Source: Gammaproteobacteria bacterium
GTDB lineage: Bacteria; Pseudomonadota; Gammaproteobacteria; GCA-001735895
Assembly (NCBI GenBank): GCA_029864065.1
Contig: JAOTUD010000010.1
Span: 1-16,928 of the forward strand
Length of the DNA stretch: 16,928 nucleotides
Reading direction: 5' to 3'
Within the stretch, counting starts at the first letter, position 1; each line of letters opens with the position of its first letter. Below the pieces are notes generated by a model, which was not told the DNA's origin, ran no database searches, and worked only from the letters and a program-made list of their open reading frames with translations. The position numbers were made by a program, and so were the translations under genes. Below are positions 1 through 7,759 of the stretch, in pieces.

Positions 1-2377
1 GCGGCCTGCCCGGCTTTATATCCATTTCGGAGCGGACCTGGCGCACGCCCATGATGAAACTCTTGACCCATTCCAGCTCGGCGATGACCGCGTCGTCGAC
101 CAGACTCGCATCGCCCACGGGATAGCCGCGACGCATGATGGTCTCGCCTTCGATCCAGGCCAGCGGCGCAACGCGTTGCCACAGTTCCTCGGTGATATAT
201 GGCATCACCGGGTGCAGCAGGCGCAGTATGGATTCGAGCACCGTGACCAGCGTGTGACGGGCGGCTTTCCTGGCATCTGCGGGGAAGTCGTCGGAGTAGA
301 GCACCGGCTTGGAAAGCTCGATATACCAGTCGCAATAGTCGTTCCAGACGAATTCGTAGAGGTCGCGCGCAACCAGGTCGAAACGATAATTGTCGATGTG
401 CAACGCGATATCGCTGCTGACCTGCTGCAATCGCGCGGTGATCCAGCGATCGGCCAGCGTCGGGCTGCCCGCGGTGCAGTCCTCGCCCTCGGTGTTTTGC
501 AGCACGTAGCGCGTCGCGTTCCATAGCTTGTTACAGAAATTGCGATAGCCCTCGATGCGTCCGAGGTCGAAGCGAATGTCACGCCCGGTTGTCGCCAGCG
601 CGGTGAAGGTAAAACGCAACGCATCGGTGCCGTAGGCGGGAATGCCATCGGGAAAGTGTTTACGCGTGGTCGCCTCGATCTTCGGCGCCATTTCGGGCTG
701 CATCAGGCCGCTAGTACGCTTGGCGAGCAGGTCATCGAGGGATATGCCGTCGATCAGGTCCAGCGGATCGAGCACGTTGCCCTTGGATTTTGACATCTTG
801 TTACCGTCGGCGTCACGCACCAGCCCGTGGATGTAGACCTCCCTGAACGGCACTTCGTCCATGAATTTCAGGCCGAACATGATCATGCGCGCTACCCAGA
901 AGAAAATGATGTCGAAACCGGTTACCAGTACGCTGGTCGGGTAAAAGGTTTGCAGGGCCGGGTCCTCGCGATCGGGCCAGCCGAGGGTACTGAACGGCCA
1001 TAGCGCCGACGAAAACCAGGTATCGAGCACGTCTTCGTCCTGCGTCAGTTCGATATCGTCGGCAAGCCCGTATTTCGCGCGCACGGCGTCGACGTCCGCG
1101 GCGACGTAAACGTTACCGTAGTTGTCGTACCATGCCGGAATCCGGTGGCCCCACCAGATCTGGCGAGAAATGCACCAGTCCTGGATGTCCTCCATCCAGT
1201 TGTAATATGTCTTGCTCCAGTTTTCCGGAATGAAGTGGATGCGCCCGTCCCTGACCGCTTCGATGGCGGGTTTTGCCAGCGGCTCGGTGCGCACGAACCA
1301 TTGATCGGTCAGGTAAGGTTCGATGACAACCCCGGAGCGGTCGCCGTAGGGTCGCTTGTAAACGTGTTCTTCCGCCTTGACCAGCAGGCCCGCGGCGTCG
1401 AGATCCTTGACGATCTGGTCGCGCGCGGCGAAGCGCTCCATGCCCTGGTAGGCGGGCGGTGCGTTTTCGTTCATGACCGCGTCGATCGTGAACAGGTTGA
1501 TGACTTCCATTTCATGACGCTGGCCGACCTCGTAGTCGTTGAAGTCGTGCGCCGGGGTGATCTTGACGCAACCGGTACCGAACTCGGGATCGACGTAGTC
1601 GTCGGTAATGATCGGGATGATGCGCGGGGTCAGGGGCACCTGTACCCGGCGACCGACGAAATCCCGGTAGCGATCATCCTGCAGGTTAACCGCCAGCGCG
1701 CCATCCGCGAGGATCGTCTCCGGCCGCGTGGTCGCGATTTCGAGATGGGTGATGCCATTGACGGGTCCGTCGACCAACGGGTAGCGAACGTGATAGAGAA
1801 AGCCTTTTTCTTCTTCGTTGATGACTTCGAGGTCGGATATCGCGGTATGCAGAACCGGGTCCCAGTTGACCAGGCGCTTGCCCCGGTAAATCAGGTCTTC
1901 CTCGTAAAGCTTGATAAAAACTTCCTGCACCGCGGCGGAGAGCCCGTCGTCCATGGTGAAGCGCTCGCGCGCCCAGTCCGGGGATGCACCCATGCGGCGC
2001 AATTGTCGCGTAATGGTGCCGCCAGATTCCGCCTTCCATTTCCAGACGCGCTCGGTAAATGCCTCGCGACCCAGGTCGTGACGGGTCTTGCCCTGCTGGC
2101 TCAGTTGTCGCTCGACCACCATTTGCGTCGCGATGCCGGCGTGATCGGTACCCGGCTGCCACAGCGTGTTGTCGCCTTTCATGCGGTGGTAGCGGATCAG
2201 CGTATCCATGATCGTATCCTGGAACGCATGTCCCATGTGCAGGCTGCCGGTCACGTTCGGCGGCGGTATCACGATACAATAGGGTTCGCCGTCGCCCTGC
2301 GCGGCGAAATAACCCTCGTCTTCCCAGCGTTGGTACCAGGTCTGTTCGATCGAGTGGGGATCGTAGGTCTTGTCCAT
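1..2377 (-). CDS. valS: Valine--tRNA ligase, C-terminus cut by the window start
   Basis: Class I aminoacyl-tRNA synthetase that charges tRNA-Val with valine in the cytoplasm and edits mischarged threonine. The frame is open from the ATG at 2377 to the window edge, giving 792 codons; E. coli ValS has about 951, so the C-terminal tRNA-binding coiled coil is missing. The N-terminus MDKTYDPHSIEQTWY matches the family. The HIGH-type signature HMGH is at residues 47-50, followed by GTDHAGIATQ. The CP1 editing domain carries TTRPET at about 216-221. The zone WCISRQIWWGHRIPAWY precedes DEDVLDTWFSSALWPFSTLGWP. The KMSKS loop is at residues 527-531 (bases 785-799). All motifs share one frame, so no frameshift is seen. 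The last visible part is the anticodon-binding helical domain. The ribosome-binding site is weak (GAG five bases before ATG). It has its own promoter at 2408-2436 and lies downstream of pepA-holC-ORF93, an order related to pepA-holC-valS of E. coli. Confidence 0.97.
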   Translation of the reverse strand, partial: MDKTYDPHSIEQTWYQRWEDEGYFAAQGDGEPYCIVIPPPNVTGSLHMGHAFQDTIMDTLIRYHRMKGDNTLWQPGTDHAGIATQMVVERQLSQQGKTRHDLGREAFTERVWKWKAESGGTITRQLRRMGASPDWARERFTMDDGLSAAVQEVFIKLYEEDLIYRGKRLVNWDPVLHTAISDLEVINEEEKGFLYHVRYPLVDGPVNGITHLEIATTRPETILADGALAVNLQDDRYRDFVGRRVQVPLTPRIIPIITDDYVDPEFGTGCVKITPAHDFNDYEVGQRHEMEVINLFTIDAVMNENAPPAYQGMERFAARDQIVKDLDAAGLLVKAEEHVYKRPYGDRSGVVIEPYLTDQWFVRTEPLAKPAIEAVRDGRIHFIPENWSKTYYNWMEDIQDWCISRQIWWGHRIPAWYDNYGNVYVAADVDAVRAKYGLADDIELTQDEDVLDTWFSSALWPFSTLGWPDREDPALQTFYPTSVLVTGFDIIFFWVARMIMFGLKFMDEVPFREVYIHGLVRDADGNKMSKSKGNVLDPLDLIDGISLDDLLAKRTSGLMQPEMAPKIEATTRKHFPDGIPAYGTDALRFTFTALATTGRDIRFDLGRIEGYRNFCNKLWNATRYVLQNTEGEDCTAGSPTLADRWITARLQQVSSDIALHIDNYRFDLVARDLYEFVWNDYCDWYIELSKPVLYSDDFPADARKAARHTLVTVLESILRLLHPVMPYITEELWQRVAPLAWIEGETIMRRGYPVGDASLVDDAVIAELEWVKSFIMGVRQVRSEMDIKPGRP

Positions 2378-2407
2378 CAACTCTGCGGCATAAAATCAAA
2401 GGGCGCG

Positions 2408-2436
2408 ATTATACCTTGCCCCCTCGGCGTTTTGCA
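2408..2436 (-). promoter_or_regulatory. Sigma-70 type promoter of valS
   Basis: On the minus strand a perfect -10 hexamer TATAAT lies at 2413-2408. A weak -35 TGCAAA lies at 2436-2431, giving a 17-base spacer. Transcription would start near 2401, leaving a leader of about 24 bases before the valS ATG. The -35 hexamer is one arm of an inverted repeat, TTTGCA-N9-TGCAAA (2431-2451), so a regulator could occlude it. The box match is seen directly; promoter activity is inferred. Confidence 0.65.
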
Positions 2437-2689
2437 CTGTTTCTATGCAAAGAGGCTCACTATCAAATTTCTATTCGGAGGAGGGACCATTTGCGCCAGC
2501 AAATGCAGAGGATTGTCCGTAAAATCGTAAACTTGATTCTCGCGAGCTCGAGATTTCTCTGCACCCTGTCCCGATATTTCGAAATGTGCCTCCCACCGAC
2601 CTTCGCGGCGAATTAGGCTATCAAAGATTGCTATCGTTTCAAGGCGTGGTCGCCGTCGAAGGGACGTGTAAATAATGGGTTGTTACAAC
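2414..2689. other. Non-coding spacer upstream of valS, with two related inverted repeats
   Basis: About 310 bases between ORF93 and valS contain no credible gene. Two inverted repeats share a TTTGC...GCAAA core: TTTGCA-N9-TGCAAA at 2431-2451, overlapping the valS -35 box, and CATTTGC-GCCA-GCAAATG at 2488-2505, a 7-bp stem with a 4-base loop. Neither is followed by a T run, so neither looks like a rho-independent terminator. A short palindrome GTTGT-T-ACAAC (2679-2689) lies just past the ORF93 stop codon. No T-box or tRNA was seen. The spacer could hold the end of the pepA operon transcript and operator or leader elements for valS. Confidence 0.4.
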
Positions 2690-2971
2690 TTAGGGCTTGT
2701 CGAAATCGCGCCGGATGGCGAGCTTGATTTCCTGCCAGGCGAGTTCCATGTGCCTGTCGAGGATCTGGCGCACGGTCTGTTCGAGTTCGGGATTGCCGAC
2801 AAACGGGTCGACGACGAGTTCCGCCTCGGTGATATCGATTTCGGTATCGGTGCTGAATGGATCGTCCGTCGAGGTGGCGGGATCGTCATCGAGACCCAGG
2901 TCTGACAGGGTTATCTGTTCCTCGCTTTCGATCAGGTCGGTCAGCGTCGGAATGTTGCCTTCGTCGCTCAT
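2690..2971 (-). CDS. Small acidic protein of unknown function, coupled to holC
   Basis: A 93-residue frame whose ATG overlaps the holC stop codon (ATGA), with no Shine-Dalgarno of its own, so it is probably translated by coupling to holC. I do not recognise the family with confidence. The N-terminal 55 residues are strongly acidic and probably disordered (DLGLDDDP at 24-31, TDDPF at 35-39). The C-terminal third (about 61-92) is likely a long amphipathic helix with conserved-looking residues LEQTVRQILDRHMELAWQEI. No signal peptide or membrane segment is present. It sits between holC and valS, where E. coli has no gene; I believe some other gammaproteobacteria carry a small ORF here, but this is from memory. 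A role with the clamp loader is a guess from position only. That it is a real gene is supported by the exact overlap and protein-like composition. Confidence 0.75.
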   Translation of the reverse strand: MSDEGNIPTLTDLIESEEQITLSDLGLDDDPATSTDDPFSTDTEIDITEAELVVDPFVGNPELEQTVRQILDRHMELAWQEIKLAIRRDFDKP

Positions 2972-3381
2972 AGGTTGATGTGGTTCAGCGGATAGCCGCG
3001 TTCCTTGTAGAAACTGTAATGCTGGCGGGCCTGCTGTTTGTTTTCGTCGGTAACCAGTTCGATAACGCGTTCGAACTGCGCGAAATAGGCCGGCACCTCC
3101 GCGGACAGGTTTATCAGCAATTGCCGATTACCCCCCGGGTCGGGAGCGTCGTGTATCAGGATAGGGGTGACCAGCCCCGGCATTTCCTCGGTATCGTGCG
3201 GCAGGAAACTGTCGTCGCGAAACGTCCACAGCTTCTGGTCCAGGTGCTGGCTCTGCTGGCTGTCCCGGGTCAGCAACAGGGTTAGCTGGTTGCCGTCGTA
3301 GGCTTTTTGGCACAGCTGGCAGACGACCTGGTCATAGCGATGACGTTCGGTATTCAGCTGGTAAAAATCGATACGCGTCAT
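2968..3381 (-). CDS. holC: DNA polymerase III subunit chi
   Basis: Accessory subunit of the replicative polymerase clamp loader. In E. coli chi binds psi (HolD) and the C-terminal tail of single-stranded DNA-binding protein, linking the loader to SSB-coated lagging-strand template. The 137-residue product compares with about 147 in E. coli and starts MTRIDFYQLN, a typical chi N-terminus. It contains LWTFRDDSFLPHD near the middle (about residues 51-63), matching the family's conserved LWxFxxxxFxPH region, and PILIHDAPDPGGNRQLLINLS. The start at 3381 was chosen because its ATG overlaps the pepA TGA (ATGA) and AGG lies seven bases upstream inside pepA; the open frame extends further upstream, but only as a shadow of pepA. 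Its own stop overlaps the next start in the same way. It is second in the pepA-holC-ORF93 transcript. Confidence 0.93.
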   Translation of the reverse strand: MTRIDFYQLNTERHRYDQVVCQLCQKAYDGNQLTLLLTRDSQQSQHLDQKLWTFRDDSFLPHDTEEMPGLVTPILIHDAPDPGGNRQLLINLSAEVPAYFAQFERVIELVTDENKQQARQHYSFYKERGYPLNHINL

Positions 3382-4868
3382 TTCTTGACCTGGTTCAGGA
3401 TGTATTGCGTCAGCAGCGGCACCGGGCGCCCGGTCGCGCCCTTGTCGTCGCCAGATTTCCACGCGGTGCCGGCAATATCGAGGTGGGCCCATTTGTAATC
3501 CCTGGTAAAACGCGACAGAAAACAGGCGGCCGTTATGGTACCGGCATCGCGACCGCCGATATTCGCCATATCGGCAAAGTTGCTCTTTAGCTGATCCTGG
3601 TACTCGTCCCACAGCGGCAATTCCCAGATTTTATCTTCGATCTGTTCTCCGCACTTGATCAGGTCGGTAATCAGGCCGCGATTGTTGCCCATTACCCCCG
3701 ACGGGATCTTGCCGAGCGCGACGATGACGGCGCCGGTGAGGGTGGCGATATCGATCACGCAGCGAGGTTTGAATTTGCCGGCGTAAGTCAGCGCATCGCA
3801 TAGTATCAGCCGACCCTCGGCATCGGTGTTCAGTATTTCGATGGTTTGTCCCGACATGCTGGTAACGATATCGCCGGGCTTGGTGGCCAGCCCGTCGGGC
3901 ATGTTCTCGGTGGCCGGGACGATGCCGACCACGTTGATGGGCAGCTGTAGCTGGTTGACCGCTTTAAGCGTTCCCAGCACGGAGGCCGCGCCGCACATAT
4001 CGAATTTCATTTCATCCATGGCTGCGCCTGGCTTCAGCGATATACCGCCGGTATCGAAGGTAACGCCCTTGCCCACCAGCGCAATCGGCTGTTGTTTCGC
4101 CGCCGCACCGCGATACTCGATCGTGATCAGTTTCGCCGGTTGCCGGCTGCCCGCGCTTACCGACAGCAACGAACCCATCTTGAGGCGTTTCATATCGGCC
4201 TCGTCGAGTACCTTGACGTGCAGCTTCTTTTCTCCCTTCGCCAACTGCATGGCCTGCCTGGCGATATAGCCCGGCGTGCATACGTTAGCCGGCAGGTTGC
4301 CGAGGTCTCGCGCCAGGCTCATGCCGGCGCTGATCGCGCTGGCCTCGTCGATGGCGGTTCTGGCCTTCGCGGCGTCGCTCCTGGCGGTATTGAAGGCGAG
4401 TTTCTGCAAACCCCTTCGTTTCTCGGGTTTGCCGCTTTTCATCTGTTCGAATTTGTAATCGCTGTTGGCGAGGGTCAACGCGGCATGGCGGACTTTCCAG
4501 GCCAGGTCGCGACCCTTGATCTTGATATCGCCCGGATAAAATTCGGCGTCGCGGGCGCCCGAAGCGGCCAACGCGGCGGCGATGGAATTGATCACGCGGG
4601 TATAGACGCGTTCGTTCATCTCGCTTTCCTTGCCGCAGCCGACCAGCAGCACGCGCTGCACCGCTAGCCCGGGAACCGCGGGTAGCAACAGGGTCTGTCC
4701 CGTTTTACCTTCCATGTCGCCGCGTTTCAACAGCGACGCCAGGAAACCCTTGCTCGCCCTGTCTACCCGCAACCCGCTGGCGGACAACTTGCGGGGTTGG
4801 CTAACGGTAATTATCTGGCAGGCGCCACGGGCGGTTTCGGCTGTTGTGTGCTTGAGGCTGAATTCCAT
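3378..4868 (-). CDS. pepA: Leucyl (cytosol) aminopeptidase, M17 family
   Basis: A two-metal aminopeptidase that removes N-terminal residues from peptides. In E. coli the hexamer also binds DNA as an accessory factor in Xer recombination and in carAB control. The 496-residue product compares with 503 in E. coli. The start at 4868 (MEFSLKHTTAET) aligns with E. coli MEFSVKSGSPEK and has AGGA six bases upstream; an upstream ATG at 5024 would add 52 atypical residues. The catalytic C-terminal domain has the metal ligands K267, D272, D290, D349 and E351, and catalytic K279 and R353, inside GKGVTFDTGGISLKP, MKFDMCGAA and NTDAEGRL. NFADMANIGGRDAGTITAACFL follows near the C-terminus. The N-terminal domain, which carries DNA-binding functions in E. 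coli, is complete. It heads the holC operon and diverges from lptF across 145 bases. Confidence 0.97.
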   Translation of the reverse strand: MEFSLKHTTAETARGACQIITVSQPRKLSASGLRVDRASKGFLASLLKRGDMEGKTGQTLLLPAVPGLAVQRVLLVGCGKESEMNERVYTRVINSIAAALAASGARDAEFYPGDIKIKGRDLAWKVRHAALTLANSDYKFEQMKSGKPEKRRGLQKLAFNTARSDAAKARTAIDEASAISAGMSLARDLGNLPANVCTPGYIARQAMQLAKGEKKLHVKVLDEADMKRLKMGSLLSVSAGSRQPAKLITIEYRGAAAKQQPIALVGKGVTFDTGGISLKPGAAMDEMKFDMCGAASVLGTLKAVNQLQLPINVVGIVPATENMPDGLATKPGDIVTSMSGQTIEILNTDAEGRLILCDALTYAGKFKPRCVIDIATLTGAVIVALGKIPSGVMGNNRGLITDLIKCGEQIEDKIWELPLWDEYQDQLKSNFADMANIGGRDAGTITAACFLSRFTRDYKWAHLDIAGTAWKSGDDKGATGRPVPLLTQYILNQVKK

Positions 4869-5013
4869 GATATTCCTGGTGTCGATTGTTTGGATTACGC
4901 GATAAGATACGTGAAGCGCGAAAAAAAACCAGTCGAACCTTCGTGATTCAGCGTGGTTTAAGCTCCCGGCGACTAGACTCGGGTATTGGGTAACCATCTT
5001 TGATATTTCATCA
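4869..5013. promoter_or_regulatory. Divergent pepA / lptF promoter region
   Basis: This 145-base spacer separates the divergent pepA and lptF starts and so must hold both promoters unless transcription enters from elsewhere. On the minus strand TATCTT (about 4911-4916) is a possible pepA -10, beside a run of eight A on the plus strand (T on the pepA strand), but no good -35 was found at standard spacing. On the plus strand I found no convincing hexamer pair for lptF, and no clear Shine-Dalgarno precedes its ATG. Assigned by position, not by strong motifs. Confidence 0.4.
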
Positions 5014-6102
5014 ATGGGCAACATAATATCGGCCTACCTGGCGAGGGAAATTCTGAAAACCAGTTTTGCGACGGTGCTGGTGCTGTTCGTTATCCTGGTC
5101 AGCAATTCGCTGGGCAGGATTCTTGCCGATATTGCCGACGGCGACATTCCACGGCAGGCGCTTTGGCCGGTGCTGTTGAGCCAGTCGGTAAATATCCTCG
5201 CGCTACTGCTGCCGCTCGGACTATTCCTCGGCATCGTTTTCGCCTTCGGTCGGATGTACAAGGATCACGAAATCGTCGTCATGAATGCCTGCGGAGTCGG
5301 CTACCGGGAATTCTACAAACCCGTTTTCATCGTGATGCTTCCGGTTTTGATTTTCAGCGTTTATTCGAGCCTGTGGCTTAACCCCCAGGTACAGCGAGCT
5401 GCGCAGGCAATTGTCGATCGCGAGGATAACCAGCACGAGTTTCTGCAAATCAAGCCCGGGCAGTTCAACCAGAGCAATAGCGGTGACCTGGTTTTTTTCA
5501 TGGAATCGATCAGCGACGACAGGCTTGAACTACGCAACATTATCATCAGCCAGTCCAAGCGCGAGAAAATGATTTTCGAAACCGCGCGCAGCGGCCGGCA
5601 AAAGATAGAAGACGGCACCGGCAATCTGTTTCTTGTCGTCGGTCCGGGCGAGCGCTACGAAGGCGTCGCGGGTGAACCGAATCACAAGATCATCAGCTTT
5701 GCCCGGCATGGCATTTTGATCGAGAACAAGCGGAAAGTCGTATCGAGGATTCACAGCGAACAAATGACGCTAACCGAATTGTGGACCTCGGGCGAGCTGA
5801 GACACGCGGTGGAACTGCACTGGCGGATCGCGGTCCCGGTAGTGTTGCTAGTGCTCGCCGTACTCGCGGTGCCGCTCGCCTATATCGCGCCGCGACAGGG
5901 GCGTTTCGGCAAGGTCGGTCTTGCCTTGCTGGTATACATCGTTTACCTGAACCTGCTGGCGTTGACGCGTGCGCAACTCGAAGCCGGTACCTTCCCGTTG
6001 ACGATCAATTTCTGGTGGGCGCACCTGGTTTTCGGGGGGCTGGCGTTTGCGCTTTTGTATCGCCGTAATCACGGCGTGCTGTTCAAGCCGGTAACACCAT
6101 GA
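5014..6102 (+). CDS. lptF: LPS export ABC transporter permease LptF
   Basis: One of two inner-membrane permeases of LptB2FG, which extracts lipopolysaccharide from the inner membrane and passes it to LptC and the periplasmic LptA bridge. The product is 362 residues (366 in E. coli). Hydrophobic segments at about 17-35, 56-79, 102-121, 272-290, 300-318 and 332-349 give the expected six helices, with a periplasmic beta-jellyroll-like domain between helices 3 and 4 (about 125-268). ADGDIP follows TM1, and the cytoplasmic coupling helix is DHEIVVMNACG, with E86. PRQGRFGK follows TM4. The ATG at 5014 gives a family-like N-terminus, although no Shine-Dalgarno is evident. The stop overlaps the lptG start by four bases (ATGA), implying coupled synthesis of the heterodimer partners. 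Confidence 0.96.
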   Translation: MGNIISAYLAREILKTSFATVLVLFVILVSNSLGRILADIADGDIPRQALWPVLLSQSVNILALLLPLGLFLGIVFAFGRMYKDHEIVVMNACGVGYREFYKPVFIVMLPVLIFSVYSSLWLNPQVQRAAQAIVDREDNQHEFLQIKPGQFNQSNSGDLVFFMESISDDRLELRNIIISQSKREKMIFETARSGRQKIEDGTGNLFLVVGPGERYEGVAGEPNHKIISFARHGILIENKRKVVSRIHSEQMTLTELWTSGELRHAVELHWRIAVPVVLLVLAVLAVPLAYIAPRQGRFGKVGLALLVYIVYLNLLALTRAQLEAGTFPLTINFWWAHLVFGGLAFALLYRRNHGVLFKPVTP

Positions 6103-7298
6103 TCATCAATCGATATATCCAGCGCAGCATCCACTTCGGCACCCTGGGCGCGCTGGCCATGCTGGTCAGTATCAGCCTGTTCTTTCTGTTCGTGGGCGAA
6201 CTGGACGATGTCGGGCAGGGGAATTACGGGGTTCTGCAGGCGCTCGGGTACGTCGCGCTCAGCGCTCCCGCCAGGATCGTCGAGTTTATGCCGCTTGCCG
6301 TTCTCCTCGGCAGCATACTGAGCCTGGGAGCTCTTGCGGGCAACAGCGAAATCATCGCGATGCAGGCCTCGGGAATCTCGTTGCGGCGCATGCTTGCCGC
6401 GGTGCTGCAGGCCGCGCTGGTGCTCGCCGTGCTCAGTTTTCTTATCGCTGACTGGCTGGTGCCCGACAGCGAGGCCAGCGCACGCGCGTTGAAGAACCAG
6501 GCGCAGCAGCAGTCGACCGCGCTGCAGTCTGCCGAGGGCCTGTGGTTAAAGGATGAATCGAGGGTGGTTCACATCGCGGCGGTGCTGCCGAACGGTTTTG
6601 CCAGGCAGATCGAAATTTACCAGCTCGACGACAACGGCAAGCTGGTTTCATCGCTGCGCGCCGAACACGCGGTTCCGCTCGGAGACGCCTGGGAGTTGCA
6701 GCAGGTAGAGCAAACTTTAATGTCCGCGCGCAGCTCCAGTACGCAACGCTTCGAACGCATGATATACGAGGGCAACCTGTCGCATAAACTGCTGCAGGTA
6801 CTGATAATCGAACCGCGCCTCATGTCGAGCATGAACCTGTACTCCTACCTCGAATTTCTCGACGAAAACAGGCTCGATGGACATGTCGAGCGGTTGATTT
6901 TCTGGCAAAAAATGCTGGCCCCGGCCACGATCGTGATCATGTGCCTGCTGGGTTTTCCATTCGTGCTGGGATCGCAACGACAGGCCAATACCGGACAGCG
7001 CCTGCTTACCGGTATACTGTTGGGCCTGGTGTTCGTCGTGCTTGATCGGTTGTTAACGCAGCTGGGGACGCAGTTAAAGATTAACGGGTTTACGGTTGCG
7101 CTATTGCCTAACCTGATATTTCTGGCGCTGGCGATTTACCTGTTGCTCAGGAAGCAGTCACACGGCACCGGGATCGGTATGTTGCTCGCCATGCGTCAGC
7201 GCCGACACGTCGACGATCCGGGTGCGGCTGAGCCTGTCATGCCAGGTGTAGGGGCTGAAAAGCCGCCACAGGTAACCGACGCCAAAACACAGAATTGA
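6099..7298 (+). CDS. lptG: LPS export ABC transporter permease LptG with a 46-residue C-terminal extension
   Basis: Partner permease to LptF in LptB2FG. The ATG overlaps the lptF stop. Recognisable parts are TM1 (about 13-33), GELDDVGQGNYG, TM2-3, the coupling helix EIIAMQASGISLRRM with E84, and the periplasmic jellyroll domain with GLWLKDESRVVHI. The C-terminal membrane helices end in IYLLLRKQ at residue 353, which aligns with the usual C-terminus (LLMRKS in E. coli, 360 residues). Here translation continues for 46 more residues, Gly/Pro/Ala-rich and probably disordered, until the stop at 7296-7298. This whole tail is antisense to the RDD gene, codon against codon, and its first codon (S354, TCA) is the complement of the RDD stop codon. 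The tail could be a genuine extension after stop loss or a sequence error; the first 353 residues are secure. Confidence 0.94.
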   Translation: MIINRYIQRSIHFGTLGALAMLVSISLFFLFVGELDDVGQGNYGVLQALGYVALSAPARIVEFMPLAVLLGSILSLGALAGNSEIIAMQASGISLRRMLAAVLQAALVLAVLSFLIADWLVPDSEASARALKNQAQQQSTALQSAEGLWLKDESRVVHIAAVLPNGFARQIEIYQLDDNGKLVSSLRAEHAVPLGDAWELQQVEQTLMSARSSSTQRFERMIYEGNLSHKLLQVLIIEPRLMSSMNLYSYLEFLDENRLDGHVERLIFWQKMLAPATIVIMCLLGFPFVLGSQRQANTGQRLLTGILLGLVFVVLDRLLTQLGTQLKINGFTVALLPNLIFLALAIYLLLRKQSHGTGIGMLLAMRQRRHVDDPGAAEPVMPGVGAEKPPQVTDAKTQN

Positions 7299-7622
7299 CA
7301 GCAGCGCGAAACAAAGCCGCAGGTAGCAGGTTCCCCAGCCCGGATTCCCGCCCGATTCGGCAACGATTCTTATTTTCCAGGTGCGCATGCCGAGCGTTTG
7401 CCCCGACTTATGCCAGAACCATGCGTAAAAGCTAAACAGAATTAACAACAGGCAGAGGCTGAAAACCGGGCTCGATTCGATCGCCTCGCCCTGGTTGAAT
7501 ACGAGCGCGACGGCGGTGGAAAGAAACAACAGCGCAAGAATCAACAGGCTGTCGTATATCATCGCGGCAAATTGTTTTAGCAAACTCGCTGGCGGACACT
7601 GCTGGTAATTGCTTGTCGACAT
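7158..7622 (-). CDS. RDD family membrane protein
   Basis: Small inner-membrane protein of the RDD family (named for conserved Arg and Asp residues), whose general function is unsettled; some members have been linked to transport. With the ATG at 7622 it has 154 residues. Hydrophobic segments lie at about 22-43, 54-71 and 100-119. Family marks are KQFAAMIYD (16-24, with K where the usual form is RRLxAxxxD), GQTLGMRTWKIRIV (74-87) and WHDRLSRTRIV (127-137). The 7622 start was chosen by family alignment; an upstream ATG at 7736 would add 38 charged, poorly hydrophobic residues. No Shine-Dalgarno is visible before 7622. Its last 141 bases overlap lptG tail-to-tail. The conserved DRLSRTRIV motif lies inside the overlap, so this strand is clearly under protein-level constraint there. 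Confidence 0.88.
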   Translation of the reverse strand: MSTSNYQQCPPASLLKQFAAMIYDSLLILALLFLSTAVALVFNQGEAIESSPVFSLCLLLILFSFYAWFWHKSGQTLGMRTWKIRIVAESGGNPGWGTCYLRLCFALLSILCFGVGYLWRLFSPYTWHDRLSRTRIVDVSALTHGEQHTDPGAV

Positions 7623-7715
7623 AAACAAAAAAATGCGCGTTGGTTCGGTTGAGGACGATCTTCGATTTGAAAAGTTAAAAATGTTTTTTTCATGCAGCTT
7701 TTTATACCACGCAAC

Positions 7716-7721
7716 TATAAT
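7716..7721 (+). promoter_or_regulatory. -10 box of the AlgP-like gene promoter
   Basis: A perfect TATAAT sits in the 207-base spacer between the divergent RDD and AlgP-like genes, about 109 bases before the AlgP-like ATG. At 17-base spacing the -35 region reads TGCAGC, a poor match, though the sequence upstream is AT-rich. A start near 7728 would give a leader of about 100 bases. On the opposite strand TATAAA- and TATTAT-like boxes nearby could serve the RDD gene, but none has a clear -35. Confidence 0.5.
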
Positions 7722-7759
7722 ACACGACGAGTGCAAGTTAATAGCATTCGCAATAACAG

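Noticed and set aside
1145..2530. A 461-codon open frame on the plus strand opposite valS
   Set aside because: valS on the minus strand has every class I synthetase motif in one frame. The plus-strand frame has no recognisable domain and is an antisense shadow.
2416..2616. A 66-codon plus-strand frame in the valS upstream spacer
   Set aside because: No ribosome-binding site and no protein-like composition, and it spans the valS promoter and both inverted repeats.
4869..5024. An upstream ATG at 5024 extending pepA by 52 codons
   Set aside because: The ATG at 4868 matches the family N-terminus and has a ribosome-binding site; the extension is atypical and overlaps the lptF start.
5492..5499. 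T-TTT-TTC slippery-like heptamer inside lptF
   Set aside because: The codons read Val-Phe-Phe in a conserved region, the -1 frame stops quickly and no downstream structure was noted.
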